Of a stretch of 64,000 bases of DNA, positions 25,009-34,262 are shown piece by piece. Source of the stretch: Ancylobacter sp. TS-1. Lineage in GTDB: Bacteria > Pseudomonadota > Alphaproteobacteria > Rhizobiales > Xanthobacteraceae. The stretch's first letter is position 1. The number at the start of each line of letters is the position of its first letter. Below the pieces are notes generated by a model. That model was given only the letters and a program-made list of their open reading frames with translations. It did not search any database and was not told where the DNA came from. A program made the position numbers and the translations under genes. Where the stretch lies: NCBI RefSeq assembly GCF_009223885.1, contig NZ_CP045144.1:3584001-3648000 (forward strand). Direction: 5' to 3'.

Positions 25009-25429
25009 TCATAGGGGGCCGAACGTCTTCCTTCCGGTGATGCGCACGAAGGCGGCAATGCCAACGGCGGCGGCTCCGAGGATCGAAAACACCATCTGCC
25101 ACGGCTGGGAAGGACATGGTGTGCTTCACGATGCCATGGGTGGCGTGGAAGTCTGCCGCTGCAGCCGGGACGACGAATGCGGCGGCGATGAGCAGGCGCG
25201 CCCAGGTCGTACGGATGGCGGAGAGAAGGAAACTGCCGAGGCCGAAGGTCAGGGCTGCGGCAGCAAAGCCGACAAGGATAGCGCCGAGCCATCCGGCGCC
25301 GGTTCCATAGGTCCATGTGCCCGCCGTGATGCCCACAAACAGCGGCAACGCGAATACCGCCAGCGTGAAGAGCAGCCAGCAGAGGAATGCGATCGTCGTC
25401 ATGCTGAGTAAAATGCCGATGAAGATCAT
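25009..25429 (-). pseudogene. ICE-associated membrane protein, frameshifted
   Basis: From the ATG at 25429 (or 25402) three or four hydrophobic segments are read, ending HATHGIVKHTMSF. The frame then changes to an Arg-rich, unlikely tail. In the +1 frame the sequence continues sensibly as QPWQMVFSILGAAAVGIAAF and ends at the TGA at 25009-25011. One extra base near 25110-25111 (TT in TGTCCTTCCCAG on the minus strand) explains it. The function of the intact family is unknown. It is likely a loss-of-function mutation, although frameshifting in translation cannot be excluded. Confidence 0.7.
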
Positions 25430-25551
25430 GGGGGCGGCTCCATAAAATCAGACCGATGCGCCTCACCACCCCGATGCACCTCCGGTATTGGCGTTGGCGT
25501 CACAGCACGAGCGCACGCCGTCTCCGCCGTTCATGGCCGCCCGCTCGCCTC

Positions 25552-25719
25552 TCAGGAGGCGAAGGGGTCGATTTCGCGGACGATGGCGGCTTCGTCGCCG
25601 TCATATTCGGCAGCCGGGGCGACGGAGAGCGTGCCGTCACCGGCGCGGAAGATGACGACGGTGGCCATCAGGGTGGTGGCGAGGCTGAAGGCGAAGGCGT
25701 GAGCGATCTGGGCGGACAT
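25552..25719 (-). CDS. small one-helix ICE protein
   Basis: 55 aa from the ATG at 25719. One membrane helix (about residues 5-25, AHAFAFSLATTLMATVVIF) is followed by a short acidic tail ending DGDEAAIVREIDPFAS. Small proteins of this shape occur in related ICEs near DUF736, but no function is known. The longer frame to 25884 has no conserved content. Confidence 0.55.
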   Translation of the reverse strand: MSAQIAHAFAFSLATTLMATVVIFRAGDGTLSVAPAAEYDGDEAAIVREIDPFAS

Positions 25720-26001
25720 CGACCTGGCTCCTGCGCGAGCGGAGGTCCATCCCCCGCTGACAGGCGCCCGAAAAGGCCGGCCGGTGGCCGCAATCACCGC
25801 GTGAGGCGCAGCCGGAGCGGCGGCACGCGCAGCGTTGTCCGACCCTTCATGGGTTGATGGCGTCAGGCCATCGGCTGGACCCAAGGATCAGCGTCGTGAA
25901 ACGGGGATGGTCGTCCGATCAGGAGACCTTGATGGCGGGTTGCCGCACAGGTCGCTTCCGCTGGGTTGCCAGGTCCAACACCTGCTGCCGGTGGCAGGTC
26001 G

Positions 26002-26424
26002 TCAGTTGTCCACGTTCCACGGATTGATGACCGCCACACCGGCGGCGTTGAATGCGCTCGTGTCGCGCGATGCCACAGTGAACCCGTGCGCAGCGGCGAT
26101 CGCGGCGATATAGCCGTCGGGCGTCGGAAAGCCCTTCCCGGCCGCGCGCGCTTTCACGGCGAGGTCGGCATAGCGTCGTGCGGCAGCGATATCGAAAGGC
26201 AAGACACGGTCGGCGAACAACTCCATCACCCCGTCCAGGGCCTCGGTGAGCCGGTCCTTGCGCTTGCCCGCGGGCAGCGCACCGATGCCGTACAACAGTT
26301 CGGCGATGGTGACGCTGGAGAGATAGAGCGTCTCGGCCGCTTGCTCGTCGAGCCACGCCCGTACGGTGTCGTCGGGCGTGGGCTTCATCGCCTCCGAGAT
26401 GACATTGGTGTCGAGAAGGATCAT
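26002..26424 (-). CDS. VapC/FitB-type PIN-domain toxin
   Basis: 140 aa. PIN ribonuclease fold with the acidic residues Asp5 (MILLDTNVISE), Glu42 (VTIAELLYGIG), Asp in PTPDGYIAAIA and Asp in TVASRDTSAF. It is a FitB-like member of the VapC family that would cleave RNA unless held by its antitoxin. The start overlaps the antitoxin stop by 4 bp (ATGA). It probably acts as a maintenance module for the element. Confidence 0.92.
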   Translation of the reverse strand: MILLDTNVISEAMKPTPDDTVRAWLDEQAAETLYLSSVTIAELLYGIGALPAGKRKDRLTEALDGVMELFADRVLPFDIAAARRYADLAVKARAAGKGFPTPDGYIAAIAAAHGFTVASRDTSAFNAAGVAVINPWNVDN

Positions 26425-26675
26425 TCGAAGCTCATGGGCTCGGCAGGTGTCCTGTCACGCGCCGGGCTGAGGGCGTCGATATCCTCATTTGTCAGCCCCA
26501 GCCGGCGGCTGCGTTCCGCGAGCGCCGTTCCGAGCCGGAGGCGCGTGTCAGGGCGAACGGCGGTCTCCAGGATCTCGCGCATCTCGGCTTCGGTGCTGCG
26601 GCCATGCTGTGCCGCGCGCACCTTGAGGGCACGGTGCGTCGCCTCGGAGAGGTTACGAATCGTCACTGCTGGCAT
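26421..26675 (-). CDS. FitA/VapB-type RHH antitoxin
   Basis: 84 aa. N-terminal ribbon-helix-helix PAVTIRNLSEATHRALKVRAAQHGRSTEAEMREILETAV is the FitA-like pattern. The C-terminal part binds the PIN toxin. First gene of a two-gene operon with the toxin. A stretch of repeated ATAG/ATTGATAG sequence upstream (26690-26712) may hold the promoter and operator. Confidence 0.9.
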   Translation of the reverse strand: MPAVTIRNLSEATHRALKVRAAQHGRSTEAEMREILETAVRPDTRLRLGTALAERSRRLGLTNEDIDALSPARDRTPAEPMSFE

Positions 26676-26759
26676 GATGGCGTCTCCAGTAAGGCTGATA
26701 GCATTGATAGCAAAATAGAGAGTTTGCCATCACATTCAAGGCGGGGGGGGTGGCGGCGC

Positions 26760-27686
26760 TTATGCGCCACCAGACCCGAACCGATAGACCGGAATGCCCA
26801 TCTTGCGGGCCTTGTCGGCCAGATTGTCCTGAATGCCGGTGCCGGGAAAGATCACGACCCCGATCGGCACGACGTTCAGCATCTGGTCGTTGCGCTTGAA
26901 GGGCGCGGCCTTGGCGTGCTTCGTCCAGTCGGGCTTGAAGGCCACCTGCGGGACCTTGCGGCTGTCGGCCCAGAGGGACGCGATCTTTTCGGCGCCTTTT
27001 GGGGAGCCGCCATGCAGGAGCACCATGTCCGGGTGCTTGGCGTGGATCTGGTCGAGCTTGGCCCAGATCTGCCTGTGATCGGCGGTGTCCCCGCCCGAGA
27101 AGGCAATCTTCGGCCCGGCGGGCACGAGCACCTCGCTATCAGCGCGCCGCCGGGCGGCGAGGAAATCCCGGCTATCGATCAGCGATGCGGTGAGGTGGCG
27201 ATGGTTGACCCGTGATCCGGCCCGTGGCGTCCAGGGCGAGCCGGTGGCGATACGGTAGCGCTCGGCGGCGGCCTCGCGGAAGGTTTCCATGCCGTCGCGG
27301 CGGCCGATCAGGTTCATGCCGATGTCGATCAGACGCTCGAGCTCGAGGGACTTCACCTCGGAGCCGTCCTGTTCATGCTGAAGCTGCTTCTGGGCCTGCT
27401 CGTTGACGTCAAGCTTCTGCTCGATCCGGTCCACGGCGCGGTGGAACATGTTGACGGTCGACCAGAGGAGATCAGGGAGGTCGGTATCGAGGCTGGTGTC
27501 GGTGATCGTGGCGACGAGGACGTCGAAGATGTCGGCGATGGCGCCTTCGATAAGGCGGTCCTCCGGTGGCGGGCGCTGGTCGCGCTCGTCCTCGGAAGGA
27601 CGGTAACCGTGGAGCTGCAATTCCTGGATCAGGTGGTCGGTCGGGGATGACACGTGGTGCGGCTCGTGGTCGTCATGCGCGCTCAT
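26760..27686 (-). CDS. DUF2493 (YspA/SLOG-like) protein
   Basis: 308 aa from the ATG at 27686 (MSAHDDHEPHHVSS). An N-terminal ICE-specific helical region is followed by a C-terminal DUF2493 domain: KIAFSGGDTADHRQIW, MVLLHGGSPKGAEKIASLWA and GVVIFPGTGIQDNLADKARK. The fold is related to nucleotide-binding SLOG proteins; the ligand and role are unknown. DUF2493, Toprim, ParB and DUF932 form a recurring ICE block in this order. Confidence 0.9.
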   Translation of the reverse strand: MSAHDDHEPHHVSSPTDHLIQELQLHGYRPSEDERDQRPPPEDRLIEGAIADIFDVLVATITDTSLDTDLPDLLWSTVNMFHRAVDRIEQKLDVNEQAQKQLQHEQDGSEVKSLELERLIDIGMNLIGRRDGMETFREAAAERYRIATGSPWTPRAGSRVNHRHLTASLIDSRDFLAARRRADSEVLVPAGPKIAFSGGDTADHRQIWAKLDQIHAKHPDMVLLHGGSPKGAEKIASLWADSRKVPQVAFKPDWTKHAKAAPFKRNDQMLNVVPIGVVIFPGTGIQDNLADKARKMGIPVYRFGSGGA

Positions 27687-28055
27687 GGGATGCTCCGTCG
27701 GTTTGGACCGCCTGCCGCGGCGGCCTTCATGGCGACGAAGCCGTCGAGCGGGACGGACCTGCACCCGGAGCGCGGGCATGGTCCCCGAAAGTGGGAACCG
27801 GTTTCGGGACAAGACCATGCCGGAAAGCGTAGAGGGCCGCAGCGCCAGCGGAGGATGGCGATAAGCCGGCGATTTTGCCTCGCGATGGAAAGCGGCCCGA
27901 AAGCCGCGCCGGAAAATCGTCGGCGGCAGCCATTGCCGATCCGGCCCGGCTGACGGCCGATCGCCCTCTCGAAGGCGCAAGGCGCGGTCCTCTTGCCGTT
28001 ACGGACGTATCCTTACGGGCATGGCGGCCACGTCTCGCGGTTCAGCCCGTTCCGG
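27687..28055. repeat. gap with Rhizobiales-type palindrome at 27776-27820
   Basis: The gap contains a 45-bp imperfect palindrome, GCATGGTCCCCGAAAGTGGG through to GGGACAAGACCATGC. Its core (GGGAACCGGTTTC) is the palindromic element scattered widely through Rhizobiales genomes. It folds into a long hairpin. No gene is seen in the remainder of the gap. Confidence 0.65.
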
Positions 28056-29090
28056 CTATGGGGTCAGGCTCAGGAAGCGCGCCACGTCCTCCGGGGCGAG
28101 TTGCACTCGAACACCCGTCCGGAGCGCATGGATACCGAGCCGCTGGAGATCCTCGTTAAAGTCCCCGAGCGCTGGCGACAATGGAATGGCCTCGATCCCC
28201 TCTGCGTTCGCCCGTTCAAGCAACGTGTCCCGCGCGGAGTCACCGGCCGGATCCTTGTCGTGGACGATGTAGAGCCGCCTCAGGGCAGGCGGGAACAGGA
28301 TGGCGGCCAGATGTGCTGCCGAGAGCGCCGGTGCTATCGCCATGTCGGGCAGGACCTGCCGGAGGGAAAGCATGGTCTCGATGCCTTCGCCCGCTGCCAT
28401 CACGCTGTCGGGCACACCGATGCGAACGGTAGACCCAAGCAGATCACCCATCGCCTTGCGCGGCGTGTCGACCGGAGCCTTGTCCGTACCGTCGGGGGCG
28501 AGCCAGGTGCGGTGTACGCCGGTGATCCTGCCGGTGAGATCGGTGACGGCGGCGATCATCGCGGGCCAGGTCTCGGTCGGGCCGCCGTCAGGCTTGTAGT
28601 AGCAGCGCGGATGGAAACGCAGGTTTCCGGTTCCGTGCAAAAGCGTAATGCCGCGTCGGCCCAAATACGTCTCTGCGATGGTCCCGACGATGGGACCCGA
28701 CATGGCGAACAGACGCCTTGCCGCTTCCACGTGGCCTGATGGAGCCGGGATGACGCGGCGACGTGGTGACGTGGGATCCAGTTCGGGATGCGGCAGGTTG
28801 AGAAATGTCCGTGCTTCCGCAGCAACGTCAGCGAAGTCGGTAAGGCCCAGCGATCCGCGGATGATGTCGAGGAGATCGCCATGCTCGCCGGTCGCGGCAT
28901 CGGTCCATTTGCCCGCCGGCCCCTTCGGGGATGCCTGGAGCCGGACAAAGAGCGAGCGGCCGGGCGTGTTTCTAATATCGCCGACGAGCCAGTAGCGACC
29001 CACCCGGCGTCCATTGGAGAGATAGTGACGGCAGACCGCCTCCGCTCGATCGGCGAGCCGGCGCGACAGATCGTGAGCAATCCCGGACAT
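28056..29090 (-). CDS. Toprim-domain / primase-like protein (DUF7146)
   Basis: 344 aa. The N-terminal region has GRRVGRYWLVGDIRNTPGRSLFVRL and DLLDIIRGSLGLTD, typical of ICE DNA-metabolism proteins of the DUF7146 type. The C-terminal Toprim-like core has AAGEGIETMLSLRQ (acidic Glu) and RLYIVHDKDPAGDSA (Asp-x-Asp). It resembles primase/topoisomerase catalytic cores and may help make the second strand after transfer. It lies 70 bp downstream of parB. Confidence 0.85.
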   Translation of the reverse strand: MSGIAHDLSRRLADRAEAVCRHYLSNGRRVGRYWLVGDIRNTPGRSLFVRLQASPKGPAGKWTDAATGEHGDLLDIIRGSLGLTDFADVAAEARTFLNLPHPELDPTSPRRRVIPAPSGHVEAARRLFAMSGPIVGTIAETYLGRRGITLLHGTGNLRFHPRCYYKPDGGPTETWPAMIAAVTDLTGRITGVHRTWLAPDGTDKAPVDTPRKAMGDLLGSTVRIGVPDSVMAAGEGIETMLSLRQVLPDMAIAPALSAAHLAAILFPPALRRLYIVHDKDPAGDSARDTLLERANAEGIEAIPLSPALGDFNEDLQRLGIHALRTGVRVQLAPEDVARFLSLTP

Positions 29091-29159
29091 GGCGCGCTTT
29101 TCAAAAGCAATGGCCCGCCGACAGAGCCGGCGGGCCGAGGTTCAGGATCGTGTTGAGGG

Positions 29160-31223
29160 TTACTCCGCCGCCACGGCAGGGGGGATGTCCGTGGTGTCCT
29201 CAGTATCCTCAAGGTTTTCGTCTTCGCCCATGGCCGTTGTGCCGTCCTGCGCCGCCGTTTCTTCGCCGGCCGCCGGTTCGGCTCCGCGCAGCGGTTCCGG
29301 GAGCCAGCCGGTATCAGCCAGCAACGTTTCGGCCTCGCGGGCCATGTCACCCTTCTTCAGGTGCGCGATGCGCTCCGCGGCACGTGCGCCCTTCGCCTCG
29401 CTCACCGCCTGCAGAATGCGGGCCTTGGTGACCCGGCCGAGGAAATTGTCCACGGTCGGCTTCCACCCGGCCGCCGCCATGTCGAGGTCGACGGCGCGGG
29501 TGAGTTGATCCGCATGGTGGAGTGCGCGGGGGCGCCGGTTCCAGGCCTCGTGAACGGCGTTCACCGACAGGCTGACCACATGGGCGAACAGGCCGGAGCG
29601 GCTGTCGCTCTCCCATTCCCGCAGAGTCTCCCAGAGATCAGCCGATTCCTTCGGCAAGACCTTGGCCCATTCCTCATGCCGGGCGTGGATCGCCGCGGCC
29701 GAGGCGCTGTCGTTCAGCCCCGGCGCCTGCGCACTGAACGCCACGCTCTTCAGGTCGAGTTCGAGGCAGCTATCCGAGCCGTAGCGATAGAAGCTCTTCA
29801 GCGTCAGGGCATGCAGGGCCGCGAGGAAGGCGACATCGGGCCGATCGCCCAGCGCCTGACGCAGCCCGAGCGTTCGATGCGAGGTCAGCTCGGTCATCAG
29901 CCGATCCGAGATGGCGGACAAGCCTTCATCCTCCTCGGGCTCGGGCGCCGGCGCATCTGCCATGACGGCCTCGCCGCTACGCATGGCCGCCGCCGCGATG
30001 TGGTGCGGCCCGGCGTCTTCCGCGGCGACTTCGGGCTCGACCGGCAGTTCGTCCTCCGGCCGCACATAGCCGCGCTCAACGCGCACTGCGCCATCATGGG
30101 CGATGCTGACGAAGGCGCCGGCGCGCGCCACCTCCAGCGCATCGAAGGTGATCGGACGCGCCTCGAAGGCTTCGATCGCCGTCTCGATCTCGCCGAGCCG
30201 CGCGTCGACATCCTGCGGCAGTTCATCCGCCTCGGCGTATTCCGCGGACAGGCGATCATATTCCGCCTGCAGGGCGTCGCGGCTGGCTTCTTCCTCCGTG
30301 GTGAGCGGGATGGTCTCGCCGCGCAGCTGCCGCAGACCGTAGGTGTGGCCATAGGCGAAGTCGGGGGCCATCTCGACCCATTTCCAGCCCTCGCCGGCGA
30401 CAGCGTCCGCCTCGGCCTTGAGCTTCTCGGCCACCAGCCGGTCGACCAGCGGTACATCCTGCAGCCAGCCGCCATCGTCGCTCTGGAACAGGTCGCGCAG
30501 GATGGTGCCGCCGGCCTCGACATAGGCCTCGAGGCCTATGAATTGAGCCCGCTTGTCACAGGCGCGGACAGCACCTTCGGTCAGCATGCGGCGGATGGCA
30601 TAGGGCTGCTTGTCATAGGAGGTCTTCAGGCGCTCGAAGACCTGCTCCTGGCGGGCATGGTCGCCGGACACGGTGAAGGCCATGAGCTGGTCGAGCGTCA
30701 GGCCGTCCTCGGCATAGACCTCCAGCAGCACTGGCGAGACCGAGGCGAGCTTGAGGCGCTGCTTGACCACGCCGACGGAGACGAAGAAGGCGGCGGCGAT
30801 CTCCTCCTCCGATTGGCCTTTCTCACGGAGCGCTAGAAAGGCGCGGAACTGGTCGAGCGGGTGCAGCGGCGCGCGCTGGACATTCTCGGCGAGAGAATCC
30901 TCCTCGGCGATACCGCCTTCACGTATGACGCACGGCACTGGCGCGGTCTTGGCGAGCCGCTTCTGCTTCACCAGCAATTCCAGCGCCCGATAGCGCCTCC
31001 CGCCGGCCGGGATCTCGAACATGCCGGTCTCGATCCCGGCGTCGTCAACGACGGGCCGGACGCTGAGGCCCTGCAGCAGGCCGCGGCGGGCGATGTCCTC
31101 GGCCAGTTCCTCGATCGAGACCCCGGCCTTGATGCGCCGGACGTTCGACTGGCTGAGCAGGAGCCTGTTGAAGGGGATGTCACGCGAGGGCGAGAGCGTG
31201 ATCTTCTGAACATTGGTCGCCAT
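29160..31223 (-). CDS. large ParB/RepB/Spo0J nuclease-family protein
   Basis: 687 aa from the ATG at 31223. The N-terminal ParB domain includes VRRIKAGVSIEELAEDIARRGLLQGLSVR, the GGRRYRALELL box and ENVQRAPLHPLDQFRAF, followed by an HTH (SEEEIAAAFFVSVGVVKQRLKLA). The long C-terminal part is acidic and specific to ICE proteins of this type. It is much longer than chromosomal ParB and not adjacent to parA, so a role in element maintenance or DNA processing rather than classical partition is likely. Confidence 0.9.
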   Translation of the reverse strand: MATNVQKITLSPSRDIPFNRLLLSQSNVRRIKAGVSIEELAEDIARRGLLQGLSVRPVVDDAGIETGMFEIPAGGRRYRALELLVKQKRLAKTAPVPCVIREGGIAEEDSLAENVQRAPLHPLDQFRAFLALREKGQSEEEIAAAFFVSVGVVKQRLKLASVSPVLLEVYAEDGLTLDQLMAFTVSGDHARQEQVFERLKTSYDKQPYAIRRMLTEGAVRACDKRAQFIGLEAYVEAGGTILRDLFQSDDGGWLQDVPLVDRLVAEKLKAEADAVAGEGWKWVEMAPDFAYGHTYGLRQLRGETIPLTTEEEASRDALQAEYDRLSAEYAEADELPQDVDARLGEIETAIEAFEARPITFDALEVARAGAFVSIAHDGAVRVERGYVRPEDELPVEPEVAAEDAGPHHIAAAAMRSGEAVMADAPAPEPEEDEGLSAISDRLMTELTSHRTLGLRQALGDRPDVAFLAALHALTLKSFYRYGSDSCLELDLKSVAFSAQAPGLNDSASAAAIHARHEEWAKVLPKESADLWETLREWESDSRSGLFAHVVSLSVNAVHEAWNRRPRALHHADQLTRAVDLDMAAAGWKPTVDNFLGRVTKARILQAVSEAKGARAAERIAHLKKGDMAREAETLLADTGWLPEPLRGAEPAAGEETAAQDGTTAMGEDENLEDTEDTTDIPPAVAAE

Positions 31224-31238
31224 GGAAGGCACCTCCGC

Positions 31239-31307
31239 GACGGGCGGCCGGGAGCCTCTCTCTCGGCCTCCAACCCGTCACGAAGCGCAGCGCCGCCCTC
31301 TCACTCT
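31239..31307 (-). promoter_or_regulatory. ICE leader motif, copy A (before parB)
   Basis: On the transcribed strand: AGAGTGAGAG, 17 bases, then TGACGGGTTGGAGGCCGAGA and a further GAGAG. A GACGGG/CCCGTC pair can close a stem just before the parB ribosome site. Copies B and C share both blocks and about the same spacing. It is either a promoter-operator or a structured 5' leader. Confidence 0.55.
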
Positions 31308-31397
31308 GGAGGACGACGCCGCAGAAACGCAGATCCGCACAAATGGAAAACCGCAAAGCCGGAGACACGGGTGTCCGCATCTCCGGCTTTCTGGAAG

Positions 31398-32591
31398 TCA
31401 GGCGACTCGATCCAGCAGCTTCTTGGCCCGGCCCTCAAGGTCGAGCCGGGCATCCTGGTGCGGCTTGTCGCGTGCGACCGCGGTAATGCCCTGCACGAAG
31501 TCGAAGATGCTCTCGGGCTTGCGCCCTTCCTCGACCAGCACCGTGTCGATGATCCTGGCGGTCTCGGCCTTGGAGAAGCCCCGGTTGCGCAGGAAGTCGC
31601 TGCGGTCCTCTTCGGTGCGCGCGACGATCTTCGCCCGTGCCGCCTTGATGCCGTTGACAAAGGGCATGGGCGAAGAATTGGCGAAGCGGGTCAGGGCCGG
31701 GGCCGCCTCATGCGCAAAGCGCGAGGCCGCGTATTTGGAGTGGCGGATGGTGATCTCCTGGAAGTCCTCGACGCCCCAGAGATTGCGGTTCTGGCACACG
31801 GCACGCAGATAGAAGCTCGCAATGCCGAGCGTCTTGGCCCCCACCTCCGAGTTCCAGCAATAGAAGCCCCGGAAATAGAGGTCCGGCGAGCCGTCGGGCA
31901 AACGCCCGGCTTCGATGGGGTTGAGATCGTCGACCAGGAACAGGAAGACGTCGCGGTCGGAGGCGTAGAGCGTCGTCGTATCCTTGGTGATGTCGACACG
32001 CGGATTGTAGATTCCCGTCGACCAGTCCAGCACGCCCGGCACCTTCCAGCGCGTGTCGCCGGTGCCGTTGCCAGCAATGCGCTGCACCGCCTCGACCAGC
32101 TCATGATCATAGATCCGGCCATAATCCGGGCCGGTCACCGCGCGCAGCTCAACGCGGCCATTGGCAGTTTCGAACGTCTTGATCTGCTCCGCGCGGTGCG
32201 CGGTCAGGCCATATTGCAGATTGATGCCGGCCAGGGCTGCGGGAAGCTGGCGCAGATAGGAAGCCGGTGCCCCGATCTGGGCCGCGAGCTGACCGAAGGA
32301 CCAATGGTTGGGCTCGACGGGCGCATCCGCCCCGGGAATGACCAGCGCCAACCGCTCGGCATTGGAGCGGCTCGCCTCCACATGGATACGCGACGTCTCC
32401 ACCAGGCGCGACCGACTGTGATCGGCACGCCCCCGCACCATCGCGGCCAGTTCGCCGAGCGATAGGAACCGCTCGTCATCCGGCCTTGAGAACCATTCCG
32501 ACGATACGCGGCCGACCCGTTCGCCGCGCGTGACATCCACCTTGTAGCCGCCGCTGGCGTCGCGACCGGCATCCAGAACCTGCATGTTCAT
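31398..32591 (-). CDS. DUF932 family protein
   Basis: 397 aa from the ATG at 32591 (MNMQVLDAGRDASGG). Features of DUF932: EWFSRPDDERFLSLGEL, YGRIYDHELVEAVQRIAG, TTTLYASDRDVFLFLVDD and the motif NSEVGAKTLGIASFYLRAVC. Proteins of this family are related to the phage/plasmid LGT-type and are very common in ICEs beside parB; their biochemical role is unknown. Leader copy B sits directly before it. Confidence 0.9.
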   Translation of the reverse strand: MNMQVLDAGRDASGGYKVDVTRGERVGRVSSEWFSRPDDERFLSLGELAAMVRGRADHSRSRLVETSRIHVEASRSNAERLALVIPGADAPVEPNHWSFGQLAAQIGAPASYLRQLPAALAGINLQYGLTAHRAEQIKTFETANGRVELRAVTGPDYGRIYDHELVEAVQRIAGNGTGDTRWKVPGVLDWSTGIYNPRVDITKDTTTLYASDRDVFLFLVDDLNPIEAGRLPDGSPDLYFRGFYCWNSEVGAKTLGIASFYLRAVCQNRNLWGVEDFQEITIRHSKYAASRFAHEAAPALTRFANSSPMPFVNGIKAARAKIVARTEEDRSDFLRNRGFSKAETARIIDTVLVEEGRKPESIFDFVQGITAVARDKPHQDARLDLEGRAKKLLDRVA

Positions 32592-32607
32592 GGGAATCAA
32601 CCTCCAT

Positions 32608-32674
32608 GACGGGCGCCGGAAGACTCTCTCCCAGCCCTCAACCGTCATGGAAATCCGGACCCGCCTCTCACTCT
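32608..32674 (-). promoter_or_regulatory. ICE leader motif, copy B (before DUF932)
   Basis: Same two blocks as copy A on the minus strand: AGAGTGAGAG (complement of 32665-32674), a 17-base spacer, TGACGGTTGAGGGCTGGGAG and GAG, then GCCCGTCATGGAGG leading to the start codon. The GACGG/CCGTC pair can form a stem. It marks the left edge of the arsenic island. Confidence 0.55.
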
Positions 32675-32862
32675 AAACTGGGGCATTGCCGAGGGGAGCA
32701 CCTCATCGGCCACCATCAGCACGTGGATCTTGCGCCCTGTCGCGAGTTGGTCATGAACGACGTCACTCGCTCGGCAGGCAAGTAGCGGCGGCCATAAGCC
32801 AGGTCAGGAGTGAGCGGGCTGATATAGCTTCTATGTATTTCAACACATGCGCATAGGCGCAT

Positions 32863-33177
32863 ATGGCGATAGAATTTCAAATTATGAACGTTGTGCACAT
32901 CCTGGCCGCTCTGTCCGAACCGACGCGGCTGACTGCCATCCACATCATCTGGGACGGTGGCGAGCACTGTGTCTGCGAGCTGATGGAACGCCTGAATGCC
33001 ACCCAGTCGCGGATGTCCCGGCACATGGGCGTGCTTAAGGCCGCCGGACTGGTCGTCGACCGCCGCGATGCGCAATGGGTCCGCTACCGGCGTAATCCTG
33101 ACTTGCCGCAAAGCGCTGCGTGTATCGTCGATGCAGTGATTGCTGCAACGGACGTTGCAGGAGAGGTGGCCGCATGA
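32863..33177 (+). CDS. arsR: ArsR family arsenite-responsive repressor
   Basis: 104 aa (an internal ATG at 32884 is possible). Winged HTH with the metalloid-binding pair Cys36-Val-Cys38 in EHCVCELME at the start of helix 3, the classic ArsR arsenite sensor, followed by SRMSRHMGVLKAAGLV. It overlaps the next gene (ATGA) and should repress this five-gene operon until arsenite or a trivalent organoarsenical binds. Confidence 0.92.
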   Translation: MAIEFQIMNVVHILAALSEPTRLTAIHIIWDGGEHCVCELMERLNATQSRMSRHMGVLKAAGLVVDRRDAQWVRYRRNPDLPQSAACIVDAVIAATDVAGEVAA

Positions 33178-34241
33178 GCACCGAAATGATCACAGTCCGC
33201 AGCGATGCACCGAAGACCTCGCCCACGTGGAAATGGCTCTGCGGATTGGGATTGATCCTTGCTGCGTGGGGGTTTGTCTACAGCCAGCTCGTCCCCGCGT
33301 CCGAATGGCTGGTGTCGCTGCTTCCGGTGGAGCGGACGAGCCATCTCGGCGAGGCTCTCGCCTTCTTCTTCTACGACACGCCCAAGGTGCTGCTGCTGCT
33401 GACGCTGATCGTCTTCGCCATGGGCGTCGTGCGCAGTTATTTCTCGCCCGAAAAGACACGGGCGCTCCTATCGGGCAAACGCGAGGGTCTCGGCAACGTC
33501 ATGGCTGCCGGTCTCGGCATTCTGACGCCGTTCTGCTCATGCTCGGCCGTGCCGCTATTCATTGGCTTCGTCTCCGCCGGCATTCCACTCGGTGTCACCT
33601 TCTCGTTCCTGATCGCCGCGCCGATGGTCAACGAGGTGGCACTCGGCTTGCTGTTCGGCCTGGTCGGTTGGAAGGTGGCGCTCACCTATCTCGGCTTCGG
33701 GCTCGGCGTCGCAATCGTCGCCGGCTGGGTGATCGGCCGCCTGAAGCTCGAGGGCTGGCTGCAGGAGTGGGTGAAGGACATCCAGGCTGGCGGCACGATG
33801 GTGATCCCCGATGAGCACCTGACCCTCATTGATCGTATCAGGCTGGGCATCGACGCGGTCAAGGATATCGTCGGCCGGGTCTGGCCCTGGATCATCGTCG
33901 GCATCGCAGCTGGCGCCCTGATCCACGGCTATGTGCCGGCGGACCTCATGGTCCGGATCATGGGCGCGGATGCCTGGTGGTCGGTGCCGGCTGCCGTTCT
34001 CATCGGCATTCCGATGTACACCAACGCGGCTGGCGTCATCCCGATCGTGGAGGCGCTCCTGGCCAAGGGGGCCGCGCTGGGCACGACGCTCGCCTTCATG
34101 ATGTCGGTGATTGCCCTGTCGCTGCCGGAGATGATCATCCTGCGCAAGGTCCTGACACTGCGCCTGATCGCGGTGTTCGTCGGCGTCGTCGGCACCGGGA
34201 TTCTCGCCGTCGGCTTCCTGTTCAACATGCTGTTCCACTGA
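33174..34241 (+). CDS. arsP: ArsP-type organoarsenical permease
   Basis: 355 aa with eight or more membrane helices. The cysteine motif TPFCSCSAVPLF and NEVALGLLFGLVGW are typical of the ArsP/DUF318 permease family, which exports trivalent organoarsenicals. Cysteine pairs in this region form the binding site in characterised ArsP. The gene overlaps arsR, confirming its arsenic link. Confidence 0.9.
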   Translation: MSTEMITVRSDAPKTSPTWKWLCGLGLILAAWGFVYSQLVPASEWLVSLLPVERTSHLGEALAFFFYDTPKVLLLLTLIVFAMGVVRSYFSPEKTRALLSGKREGLGNVMAAGLGILTPFCSCSAVPLFIGFVSAGIPLGVTFSFLIAAPMVNEVALGLLFGLVGWKVALTYLGFGLGVAIVAGWVIGRLKLEGWLQEWVKDIQAGGTMVIPDEHLTLIDRIRLGIDAVKDIVGRVWPWIIVGIAAGALIHGYVPADLMVRIMGADAWWSVPAAVLIGIPMYTNAAGVIPIVEALLAKGAALGTTLAFMMSVIALSLPEMIILRKVLTLRLIAVFVGVVGTGILAVGFLFNMLFH

Positions 34242-34262
34242 GATACACAAGGAGTACGCAAG

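Noticed and set aside
29361..32465. Long plus-strand frames opposite parB and DUF932
   Set aside because: Antisense shadows caused by GC-rich codon use; the minus-strand genes are clear family members.
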